Notes under the pieces: model-generated
Database searches by the model: none
Seen by the model: only the letters and a program-made list of their open reading frames with translations
What the model was told of the DNA's origin: nothing
In this document: one piece after another, positions 6,500 through 15,187 of the stretch
Layout: the number at the start of each line of letters is the position of its first letter
Position numbering within the stretch: position 1 is the stretch's first letter
Source of the DNA: SW10 sp965657795
GTDB lineage: Bacteria; Verrucomicrobiota; Verrucomicrobiia; Verrucomicrobiales; Akkermansiaceae
Length of the DNA: 19,154 nt
NCBI GenBank assembly: GCA_965657795.1
Contig: CBFHQJ010000098.1
Location: 1 to 19,154, forward strand
Reading direction: 5' to 3'
Translations under genes and position numbers: made by a program

Positions 6500-8845
6500 A
6501 TGAAACGCTACCCCCTCTGTCTCCTCCTCACCGCCAATCTTGCTTCCGGACAAACGGTTCTTTTCGAAGACAATTTCGACGTTGCCGACAACGCCAGTTT
6601 CGACGCCTCCGACATCACCGGCCGCCTGAGCGGAAGCCTTGCCAGCGACATGGTCCTGCGCGCCCATCGGGCCCAGCAACAAATCTCGAACAACCAACTT
6701 CTGCTTGTACGGGGAGGACAAGCGGCCGGGGTCCGCTTCAACCGCACCGACGTGCCCTTCGCCGCCGGCACCCGCTTTGATTGGGCGGCGGGAGCAGCAG
6801 GCACAGCCATCACAACCACCGGAGGCTTCACCGTCAATTTTGATTGGACGCCCGACAACAACACCGACAACCAATGGATCGCCTGGGTCGTGGGAACTGA
6901 AAATGGTGACACTGGCGGAGTCATCGTGAACTCTGCCCCGATCGACTACGGGATTCTCTTTCGCAAAAACGGCGGGACCCAGCGCTTCGACAACGGCTCG
7001 GGACTCGGCGACGGGATCCCCTTCACCACGACCCCGGGTGGAGCAACCACCTATGCCGTCAGCATCGAATACTCTTTTGCAGACTTCAACGACGGCACCA
7101 CCGTGACCGCCGTTTCCACCGTTGACGGCACCGAAGTCGCCAATGACGTCTTCCAGTGGGATTCAAACCTTGGCTCCATGCACATGGAAATCGCCACCAA
7201 TACAGCGGGCCACCTGATCGACAACCTCTCGATCTCCACTCTGGGGAATGCCGGGTATCTCTTCGGCCTCTCCGAAAACAGCTTCGTCTCAGGAGATCCG
7301 CAAGGAACCGTGATCGGAGACCTGAATGCTTCCAACGGCGGAAATCCCGACCCCTCAACCTTCACCCTCGTTGCCGGTGAGGGAGACACTGACAACGACA
7401 AATTCCAAATCAACGGATCCCAACTCGAAGTCGGCAACTTTGACTTCACAGGCGGGAACTCCACCGAAGGCCAGCAGTTTTCAGTTCGCGTGCAGGGAAG
7501 TGGAAGCGCCACCCTCCAGCGGACCCTTACTCTCAACCTTGAAAAGGACGACGACCTCGACAATCTTCAGGATGACTGGGAACAACGCTGGGCCGGTAAT
7601 TTGACCGACCTTTCTGCAACGATTGGCACCGAAGACTTCGACTCCGACGGACTCACTGATGCCGAGGAATTTGCAAATCGGACAACCTATCCTGATCTCG
7701 ATCCCACATCCGACGACACCGACAGTGATAATTTGACCGACAGTGAAGAAATCAACCCCACCGGTTCGCGCCCGGCGACTGATCCCACCAGCGAAGACAC
7801 CGACTTCGATGGGCTCAGCGATGAAGTTGAAACCAATACCGGCACCTTGGTCGATGCAAACGACACCGGGACCAACCCCATCGTCTGTGACACCGATGGT
7901 GACTATTCTGTTGATGGCTGGGAGTTCGACAATAACACAAACCCCTTCGATGCCACTGAATTCCCCGGACCCGCCGGACCGGTTGCCATCGTTCCCATCA
8001 CCGACGCTGCCAGCAGCGGAATCGATTCCGGAAAGAGCTACACCCACCTCGTCAGTGGTGGCGCCGCCACGACCATCAACGGAGTCTCTTTCGAAGCTCT
8101 CCTGCCAGAGGTCCAGCCGCTCAATCTTGTGTGGGAAGCCAACGGCAATAATCTCAATGCCATTGCCGGAAACCTCGGCGACTGGCTCCCAGCGCAGGGC
8201 GGGGTCGATTTCGAAATCGAAACCCTTTTGAGCACCTTCACCTACTCAAGCAACGGAGCAGCACCGGGAAACACCCAGACTTTCACCCTGACCGGACTCA
8301 ATCCGGGAACCAACTACGACCTTAGAATCTACACTCGCATTTGGGACACCGAAGGCAGCGGTCGGCCCATCGAGCTCTCCTTCACCAACGGCACCGAAGT
8401 GGTTCAACCCTTCAACGCATTGCCGCAGGATCGCCCCGGCCTTCTGACCGGCTCCGGCAATCTCCACGACGCCTACTACCTGACCTACCAATACACCGCC
8501 CAAGGAACCGAGGTCGTGATCACCACCCCGACTCCGCTTTGTGGAGCCAATACAAGCGGGAGTTTCCACATGTATGCTCTCAGCAACGAAGTGGCCACCG
8601 GTGTGCCTCTCGGGCAAATTCTCATCACCAACCAGGTCCTGCTAGACGACGGGCGCTACGCGATTGGATTTAAAGCCAAGTCACAGACGACCTATCAGAT
8701 CACCAAGTCTTCCAATCTCATGGGCGATTTCCTTCCTCTCAATCTTCCTCTGTCTGTGACCACCGATGTCAATGGCGATGGACAGGCAATCATTCCCGCC
8801 TCTGAGACTGCCGACGCCAAGGGATTCTATCGCATCGAGGAATAA
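6500..8845 (+). CDS. Large secreted multidomain protein with TSP3-like calcium repeats
   Basis: This is a 781-residue exported protein. Its signal peptide is MKRYPLCLLLTANLASG. Residues 20-248 are the near-copy of the preceding protein's domain. A cadherin-like beta domain follows (about 251-347, YLFGLSENSF...), then thrombospondin-3/EF-hand-like calcium repeats (about 350-485) with DFDSDGLTDAEE (379-390), DTDSDNLTDSEE (406-417) and DTDFDGLSDEVE (433-444). A fibronectin-like region follows (about 495-700, FTLTGLNPGTNYDLRIYTR), and then a C-terminal module (718-781) ending GFYRIEE. There is no PEP-CTERM signal. The ATG at 6500 is preferred; a GTG at 6482 in the same frame is possible, and the frame further up to 6287 merely overlaps the previous gene. 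The 53-nt gap has no terminator, so the two genes are probably co-transcribed. Likely role: calcium-stabilised surface protein. Confidence 0.88.
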   Translation: MKRYPLCLLLTANLASGQTVLFEDNFDVADNASFDASDITGRLSGSLASDMVLRAHRAQQQISNNQLLLVRGGQAAGVRFNRTDVPFAAGTRFDWAAGAAGTAITTTGGFTVNFDWTPDNNTDNQWIAWVVGTENGDTGGVIVNSAPIDYGILFRKNGGTQRFDNGSGLGDGIPFTTTPGGATTYAVSIEYSFADFNDGTTVTAVSTVDGTEVANDVFQWDSNLGSMHMEIATNTAGHLIDNLSISTLGNAGYLFGLSENSFVSGDPQGTVIGDLNASNGGNPDPSTFTLVAGEGDTDNDKFQINGSQLEVGNFDFTGGNSTEGQQFSVRVQGSGSATLQRTLTLNLEKDDDLDNLQDDWEQRWAGNLTDLSATIGTEDFDSDGLTDAEEFANRTTYPDLDPTSDDTDSDNLTDSEEINPTGSRPATDPTSEDTDFDGLSDEVETNTGTLVDANDTGTNPIVCDTDGDYSVDGWEFDNNTNPFDATEFPGPAGPVAIVPITDAASSGIDSGKSYTHLVSGGAATTINGVSFEALLPEVQPLNLVWEANGNNLNAIAGNLGDWLPAQGGVDFEIETLLSTFTYSSNGAAPGNTQTFTLTGLNPGTNYDLRIYTRIWDTEGSGRPIELSFTNGTEVVQPFNALPQDRPGLLTGSGNLHDAYYLTYQYTAQGTEVVITTPTPLCGANTSGSFHMYALSNEVATGVPLGQILITNQVLLDDGRYAIGFKAKSQTTYQITKSSNLMGDFLPLNLPLSVTTDVNGDGQAIIPASETADAKGFYRIEE
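6555..7244 (+). repeat. Duplicated domain, copy 2 (in TSP3-like protein gene)
   Basis: This is the partner of the segment at 5686-6370 and encodes residues ~19-248 of the second protein. The two copies lie in direct orientation about 870 bp apart start to start, consistent with a tandem duplication followed by exchange or fusion of the 3' part. Confidence 0.9.
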
Positions 8846-8883
8846 GCCTTCTCCTGACGAACTTCCCTTTTTGACGAATCTCG

Positions 8884-8919
8884 GGCGGTCCCCAAAACGG
8901 GAGACCGCCTGCTTCTTTT
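8884..8919 (+). terminator. Terminator-like hairpin just upstream of the giant CotH gene
   Basis: GGCGGTC (8884-8890) pairs with GACCGCC (8903-8909). Three further inner pairs (CCC with GGG, one bulged A) close a loop of about five bases, and TGCTTCTTTTG follows. It is a plausible terminator for the gene ending at 8845. The next start codon is only 19 nt beyond the hairpin, so it may instead, or also, lie in the leader of that gene. Confidence 0.65.
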
Positions 8920-8928
8920 GCTACACCC

Positions 8929-11900
8929 ATGAAAAAAACCTCCCTCCTGTTTCTTCTCACCCTCCCCTTGTCGGCTGCCGATAGCGTGATCACCTTCAAT
9001 GAGATTCATTACAACCCGCAGGGAACGGCCGAAGATCTTGAGTGGATTGAGGTTCACAATCAGATGGCTATCAACGTCGACTTCTCCGGATGGAAGGTCA
9101 CAGGCGGAGTAAATTTCACCATCCCGGATGGCACCATCATTCCCGGCGGCGGCTACTTTCTCATCGCGAAAGATCCTTCCAACCCCGCCCTCGCCGGTCT
9201 TGATATCGCAGGTCCTTACACAGGGAGCCTTGGGAATGGCGGCGAGACTATTCGGCTCAGAAGTCGCTCCGAACGCCTTATGGACGAGGTCGATTACTCC
9301 GATTCCGGACAGTGGCCGGTGGGGCCCGACGGATCAGGCGCAACCCTGGCCAAAGCTGAAAGCTCCCTTCTCTCCGGCAAAAGCTCGTCATGGAGAAGCA
9401 GCTCACAAATCGGAGGAACTCCCGGCGCGGCAAACTTTCCTCAAGCCGGCAGCCCCATTCCCTACGTCTTCGTAGCAAACGACGCATCGTGGAAATTTGA
9501 AGACTCTGGCAGCACTCCCCCCGCGGACTGGAACACCACCGGCTTTGATGACACCAGCTGGACCTCCGGCGAAACCCTCTTTGGAACTGGCGGAGGAGGC
9601 GGACCTTCCTCACTCACCGTGACCGACCACCTTGTCGAACGCTTCCGCGCCAGTGACCTCACTCTTTCCAACGGACAAACCGTCGTCTCGTGGCCGGACA
9701 CCGCGACCGCTGACGGACAAACCCAAACCGCCACCGCCACCGGAAATCCCAGCTTTGCCACCAACGCCACCCCATCGGGACAACCTGCCGTGCGATTTGA
9801 TGGCAACGATGCCCTTCGGACATCCATTGCACCAGGCATTGGAGGCACATCCGGCTTCGTCTTTTTTGCAGTGGTCAAAGCAAACTCAACTCCTGGCAAC
9901 GGGGGCGTCGCCAACGGAACCGGCCCTTACCTTTGGGATCGCGACACTGCCAGCACCGGAAACCCACTCACCTCCCTCAAGTCCGATGGCGGGAGATTCG
10001 CCTTCCAAAAACGCTATGACAATGGTTCCGGGCTGGGTGGTCCCATCTCCTCCACCTCCATCTCCACAAGCGAATACCAGATTGTAGCCATTCGTCGCAA
10101 CCGGACTTCCAGCCAATTTGAACTTTGGGTCGATGGAAACCTCGAATCGACCGATGGCGACAGCGGAGCCACTCTCAATCCCCAGCCGATTGTCATCGGT
10201 AATCATGCCGGAGGAAATGGTGGCTTCGATGGCGATATTGCCGAACTCCTGATTTACGAAGACGAATTAACTCCATCCGAATTTGAGGCAGTCGGCGCCT
10301 ATCTCGAATCACGTTACGGACTTGATACCGCCTTCCCCGGCTCGGCCGTCACCACTCCAATCAACGAAAACGGAGAAACCTCGTACTTTCGCCAAACCTT
10401 CAACTTCACCGGTAACTCCGCCAACACTTCGGTCCGCCTGAACCAACTCGTCGCCGACGGAGCAGTCGTCTATCTTAATGGAACTGAAATCCAGCGGATC
10501 AACATGCCTGCCGGAGCCATTTCGCACGCCAGCAAAGCACTCAACGACGTCGCTTCACCCTCCACCTCGGGCTTCGTCACCATCCCCGCTGCCGCTCTTC
10601 AAAACGGCCCCAATGTCCTCGCTGTCTCACTTCACCCGGCAGTCGGCAACTCATCGGCTTCCTTTGCCGCCACTCTCGAAGGAACCGAAACCCCGGAGGA
10701 CCCAAGCACGATCAACGACCTTGCCCTGAACGAAATCTCCCCTGCTGGATCGGCCGACTTCTTTGTTGAGGTGATCAACCCTAGCTCAGTTCCCATAAAC
10801 ACCGCTGGCTACTCAATCCAGATCGAAGGAGATACCCCAAGCTCGATTCCTCTCCCCTCGAGCACTCTCAACCCGGACGAGATTCTCCTTCTCGACCAAA
10901 ACACCCTCGGAACCATCCCCGGATCTGGCGACAAGGTTTTCCTACTCTCTTCGAATGGCAACTCGCTCGCCGACGGACAGGAAGTCACCAACCGCCTCAG
11001 GGGACTCAGCCCACAATACCCCGGACAGTGGATCTTCCCGAATACGCAGACTCCCGGCTCGGCCAATTCCTTTGCCTTCGAAACTGACATCGTTATCAAC
11101 GAGATTTGCTACAATCCTCCGATCCTCGAATCCGACCCAGGTGTTCCCCCAACCATTGAAACCAGCCCTCTCATCGCCTCCGGCGCAATCTGGCGCTACA
11201 ATGAAAGTGGCGACGCCCTGGCTTCCGACTGGGCCTCCAGCAACCACCCGGTCGGCGGAAACTGGGAGGCAGGACCAACCTTCCTCGCTTACGATACCGG
11301 CCTGAACACCGCAACCCTCTCCAATCCCTCCAGCAATTTCCCGAGAGTGGTTACTTATTATTTCGAAACTGATTTCACCCTCACCGAGCAAGAAGCAGGC
11401 GAACTCGAAACCCTAAACCTAAGACATCGCATCGATGACGGCGCAATATTCTATCTGAATGGAGTAGAGCTAGACCGCTTTCAAATGCCTGACGGCCCGG
11501 TCAATTCCACAACCCTTGCCAACGATTCGGTGGGAGATGCCCAATGGTCAGAATTCTACACCATCCCAATCCCTCCCAGCACCGCGATCACCGGAACAAA
11601 CCGGATCTCGGTCGAGGTTCATCAACGGACGATTGGCAGCAGTGACATCGCCTTTGATCTCGAAGCAGAAGCTCAATTCGTCCTCGACCCCGGCCTTCCC
11701 GCCAGCCCGTCCCGCCCCGGTGATACCCAGTGGATCGAGCTCTTCAACCGCGGTTCTGAAACCGTGGATCTCTCTTTATGGGACTTCGGTGAAGGCATTG
11801 ATTTCACCTTTCCCGAGAACACCACTCTCGCTTCCGGGGAGTATCTCGTCATTGCAAATGACCCCGCAACCCTCACCGCCCAACATCCAGGCATCACCGC

Positions 11901-14900
11901 TCTTGGTCCATTCGAAGGCCGCCTGAGCAGACGGAGCGAGACCATTACCCTGCGCGATCAAAACAACAACCCAGTCGACACTCTTCGATACTTCGATGGC
12001 GGTCGCTGGCCTGAGAAAGCCGATGCCCAAGGCTCAACCATCGAGCTCATCGATCCCGGCGCCGACAACTCCAAGCCCGCCGCCTGGGCCGCCAGCGATG
12101 AACTCTCACGAACTTCTTGGCAAAACTACACCTTCCGGGCCACCGCATCTTCCAGTCCCGTCGGAAACGACAGCCAATGGCGGGAGTTCGTCTTCGGAAT
12201 GCTCGAAGAAGGAGAGATCCTCCTCGATGACCTCACAGTCACCGAGGACCCCGATGGCTCGCCCATTGCCATGATCAGCAACGGTACCTTTAACAACCTC
12301 AACTCGTGGCGTGCTCTCGGAAACCACCGCGACGTCGAAATCGTGCCCGATCCCGATGGCGGTGGCACCGTTCTCTACTTGAAGGCCATCGGCTCAACCG
12401 AGCATCAACATAACCACGTTGAAGCAAACCTCGCCAATAATCGCAGTGTCACCAACGGGCGGGAATACGAGGTCTCCTTCCGCGCCCGTTGGCTCAGCGG
12501 CAGCCACCTCCTTCACACCCGACTCTACTTCAATCGCATCCCGCACACCTTCCAACTTGAACGCCCCGAAATCTTTGGCACTCCCGGAGCACCAAATTCC
12601 ACGCTCGTCGCAAATGCCGGCCCGACTTCGGAAAACCTCGCCCACTTCCCGGTCGTGCCAGCTGCCGGAGAAAGCGTTACCATCAGTGCCGATGTATTCG
12701 ATGAGGATGGAATCGAAACCCTGACCCTGAACTACCGGGTCGAAGGGGGAGCCTTCACCAATGTCGCCATGACCCAGGTTGGCGCGACCTCCAGGTGGAA
12801 GGGAACCATCCCCGGTCAAAGTTCAGGAAATGTCGTACAATTTTATCTTACTGCCACCGACGACCTCGGCGCCAGCACCTTTATCCCGGCCGGCGGAGCG
12901 AACTCCCGCGCCATGTATGAAGTTGAAGACGGTCGGGCCGCCACCACCGGCTGCATCAACAACGTCCGCATTATCATGGACCCGGCTGACCTCACCTGGA
13001 TGTTCACCCCGCGAAACCTCATGAGTAACGGGCGGGTTCCCTGCACCGTCATCGACCGGGAAAACAAGGCCCACTACGATGCCGGCGTCCGCATCAAAGG
13101 CTCACAGCGTGCCCGTGGTCAAACCAATCGCGTTGGATTCAACCTCGGATTCCCTTCTGACAATCTTTTCCGTAATGTCCACCGAAGCGTTGCCATCGAC
13201 CGGTCGGAAGGACAGGTGGTAGGACAACGCGAACTCCTCTTCGACCTCATGGCCACCTCATCGGGCGGCGTCCCTGGAGAGTTCAATGATCTCGCCTATG
13301 TGATTTCTCCAAATCCCATTCATACCAGCGCCGCCATTCTCCAGATGGCCCGCTTTGGCTCTGTCTTTTTGGAAGATCAATTTGAAGATGGCAGTGATGG
13401 CACCGTTTACGAATATGAGCTCGTTTATTACCCCACCACTACCGACGCGGGCGGTTTCAAAGTGCCTCAGCCCGACAATGTTTTGGGCAGAGACATCAAC
13501 AATATGGGGGATGACCCGGAAGCCTATCGCTGGACCTACCTCATCAAAAATAATCAGGAATTCGATGATTACCAGCCAGCTATGGCTCTTGGTAAGCAAT
13601 TCAGCAAATCGACCACCGACTTCAACACGAGCGTCGCCGATCTTCTCGACGTCGATCAATGGCTCCGGGCTCTCGCCTACTCTTGCGCTTCCGGGGCGGG
13701 AGATTCCTTTTATTCAAACTCCCGGCATAACGGCCAATTCTACGGTCGCCCGGATGGAAAAATTCTCTACTTCCCACACGATATTGATTTCGCTTTCAGC
13801 GCCACGCGCGGGATTTTTGTAAATCGCGAGCTCAATCGCATCGTCGCAAACCAAACTTATCGACGGGCCTATCTCGCCCACCTCTATGAGATCTGCTCAA
13901 CAGTTTACAACCAGACCTGGATGGCACCATGGACTGCTCACTTTGACGAATGTGTTCCGGGCGGGAATGTCTTTTCGGATGACTTGAGCTACATCAACTC
14001 ACGCTCGAACTACATTCTGAGCCAGGTGAACTCCCAGGTTCCCCAGGTCTCTTTTGCCATCACCACCAACAGTGGAGGCAACTTTAGCACCTCTGACAGC
14101 CCGGTCATTCTTGCCGGTCGGGGTTGGGTTGATGTGAATCAAATTCGACTCTCCAACGGCACCGTTCTCGATACCAATTGGACCACCACGGACGATTGGA
14201 AAATCCCGTTGACCCTCGGCATCGGAGCCAACGCCATCACTCTGGAAGCATTCGATAGCGAGGGGAATTCAGTCGGAACAGACAGCATCACCATCACCAG
14301 AACGGGCGGGCCGGATATCCCGGTTCCAGACAAGCTCGTTGTCTCGGAAATCTACTATAATCCGGCAGGCCAGGACGAAACCACCGAATTTATCGAACTC
14401 CTAAACGTAGGGGCCAGCTCACTCGACCTCGGCGGCACCCGCTTCACCGACGGCATCGACTTCACCTTTCCGGCATCCACCATTCTGGCTCCCGGGGAGC
14501 ACATCCTTGTCGTTGCCAACCGTGCAAGTTTTGAAGCCCGTTACGGTGCCGCGCTCAATATCGCAGGCGAATTCGAAAATGGAACGGTTCTCAGCAACGG
14601 CGGAGAACTCATCACCTTGCAAAACAGCACCGGCACCATCATTCAATCCTTCAGCTACAGCGACAGTTCGCCGTGGCCCGAAGAAGCCGATGGCGACGAC
14701 TTCAGTCTTGTTCTCCTTAATCCTGATTCCCTGCCCGACCATAGTCTGGCCTCAAGCTGGCGTGCCAGTGCTCTTGCAGGCGGAAACCCTGGCACGAGCG
14801 ACTCCTGCCCCGACTTCGTCGGTGACGCAAATGCAGACAGCGACCTCGACGGTCTTCCAGCTCTCATCGAATACTACCTTGGGACTTCCGATACCTCCTT

Positions 14901-15177
14901 TGGCGATAGTCAAACAAATCTTCAATACGGAACGACAACGGAGGCTGGTGACGTCTTTTCGACCTACACTGTAACCCACAAAATCGGAGCAGATGCCGTC
15001 ACTACCAATGCTCAGATTTCGCTCGATCTTGATAACTGGTCAGATCTGCCGGTGGACATCGTCCTTCAAGACAGAACTCCGAATGGTGATGGCACTGCGA
15101 CCTCCACGTGGCGAAGCACCAGATCACTGGAAACCACCCCACGGCAGTTCTTCAGACTCAAAGCTACCATTAACTAA
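8929..15177 (+). CDS. Giant secreted lamin-tail / LamG / CotH-kinase protein
   Basis: This 2082-residue protein has a signal peptide (KKTSLLFLLTLPLSAA). Domain order by eye: lamin-tail 1 (about 22-171); a jelly-roll domain in two halves (177-224 and 475-588) with a LamG-like domain between (227-471); a second lamin-tail-like domain (594-714); lamin-tail 3 split by another jelly-roll (strand 720-734, insert 738-921, remainder 928-1061); a carbohydrate-binding-like domain (1064-1221); an Ig-like domain (1226-1331); a CotH-type kinase domain (1343-1704); an Ig-like domain (1705-1794); lamin-tail 4 (1803-1958); a DSDLDGL hinge (about 1974); and the C-terminal module ending FFRLKATIN. CotH is a family of extracellular protein kinases related to the Bacillus spore-coat enzyme. 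Probable catalytic residues are D1592 and N1597 (GDSFYSN) and D1618/D1620 (HDIDF). Substrates are unknown. There is no PEP-CTERM signal. Confidence 0.88.
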   Translation: MKKTSLLFLLTLPLSAADSVITFNEIHYNPQGTAEDLEWIEVHNQMAINVDFSGWKVTGGVNFTIPDGTIIPGGGYFLIAKDPSNPALAGLDIAGPYTGSLGNGGETIRLRSRSERLMDEVDYSDSGQWPVGPDGSGATLAKAESSLLSGKSSSWRSSSQIGGTPGAANFPQAGSPIPYVFVANDASWKFEDSGSTPPADWNTTGFDDTSWTSGETLFGTGGGGGPSSLTVTDHLVERFRASDLTLSNGQTVVSWPDTATADGQTQTATATGNPSFATNATPSGQPAVRFDGNDALRTSIAPGIGGTSGFVFFAVVKANSTPGNGGVANGTGPYLWDRDTASTGNPLTSLKSDGGRFAFQKRYDNGSGLGGPISSTSISTSEYQIVAIRRNRTSSQFELWVDGNLESTDGDSGATLNPQPIVIGNHAGGNGGFDGDIAELLIYEDELTPSEFEAVGAYLESRYGLDTAFPGSAVTTPINENGETSYFRQTFNFTGNSANTSVRLNQLVADGAVVYLNGTEIQRINMPAGAISHASKALNDVASPSTSGFVTIPAAALQNGPNVLAVSLHPAVGNSSASFAATLEGTETPEDPSTINDLALNEISPAGSADFFVEVINPSSVPINTAGYSIQIEGDTPSSIPLPSSTLNPDEILLLDQNTLGTIPGSGDKVFLLSSNGNSLADGQEVTNRLRGLSPQYPGQWIFPNTQTPGSANSFAFETDIVINEICYNPPILESDPGVPPTIETSPLIASGAIWRYNESGDALASDWASSNHPVGGNWEAGPTFLAYDTGLNTATLSNPSSNFPRVVTYYFETDFTLTEQEAGELETLNLRHRIDDGAIFYLNGVELDRFQMPDGPVNSTTLANDSVGDAQWSEFYTIPIPPSTAITGTNRISVEVHQRTIGSSDIAFDLEAEAQFVLDPGLPASPSRPGDTQWIELFNRGSETVDLSLWDFGEGIDFTFPENTTLASGEYLVIANDPATLTAQHPGITALGPFEGRLSRRSETITLRDQNNNPVDTLRYFDGGRWPEKADAQGSTIELIDPGADNSKPAAWAASDELSRTSWQNYTFRATASSSPVGNDSQWREFVFGMLEEGEILLDDLTVTEDPDGSPIAMISNGTFNNLNSWRALGNHRDVEIVPDPDGGGTVLYLKAIGSTEHQHNHVEANLANNRSVTNGREYEVSFRARWLSGSHLLHTRLYFNRIPHTFQLERPEIFGTPGAPNSTLVANAGPTSENLAHFPVVPAAGESVTISADVFDEDGIETLTLNYRVEGGAFTNVAMTQVGATSRWKGTIPGQSSGNVVQFYLTATDDLGASTFIPAGGANSRAMYEVEDGRAATTGCINNVRIIMDPADLTWMFTPRNLMSNGRVPCTVIDRENKAHYDAGVRIKGSQRARGQTNRVGFNLGFPSDNLFRNVHRSVAIDRSEGQVVGQRELLFDLMATSSGGVPGEFNDLAYVISPNPIHTSAAILQMARFGSVFLEDQFEDGSDGTVYEYELVYYPTTTDAGGFKVPQPDNVLGRDINNMGDDPEAYRWTYLIKNNQEFDDYQPAMALGKQFSKSTTDFNTSVADLLDVDQWLRALAYSCASGAGDSFYSNSRHNGQFYGRPDGKILYFPHDIDFAFSATRGIFVNRELNRIVANQTYRRAYLAHLYEICSTVYNQTWMAPWTAHFDECVPGGNVFSDDLSYINSRSNYILSQVNSQVPQVSFAITTNSGGNFSTSDSPVILAGRGWVDVNQIRLSNGTVLDTNWTTTDDWKIPLTLGIGANAITLEAFDSEGNSVGTDSITITRTGGPDIPVPDKLVVSEIYYNPAGQDETTEFIELLNVGASSLDLGGTRFTDGIDFTFPASTILAPGEHILVVANRASFEARYGAALNIAGEFENGTVLSNGGELITLQNSTGTIIQSFSYSDSSPWPEEADGDDFSLVLLNPDSLPDHSLASSWRASALAGGNPGTSDSCPDFVGDANADSDLDGLPALIEYYLGTSDTSFGDSQTNLQYGTTTEAGDVFSTYTVTHKIGADAVTTNAQISLDLDNWSDLPVDIVLQDRTPNGDGTATSTWRSTRSLETTPRQFFRLKATIN

Positions 15178-15187
15178 TCGTACTACC

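Noticed and set aside
7481..8047. Minus-strand open frame of 188 codons
   Set aside because: It mirrors the Asp-rich calcium repeats of the plus-strand gene (Asp codons read backwards give Val and Ile) and has no start context or domain.
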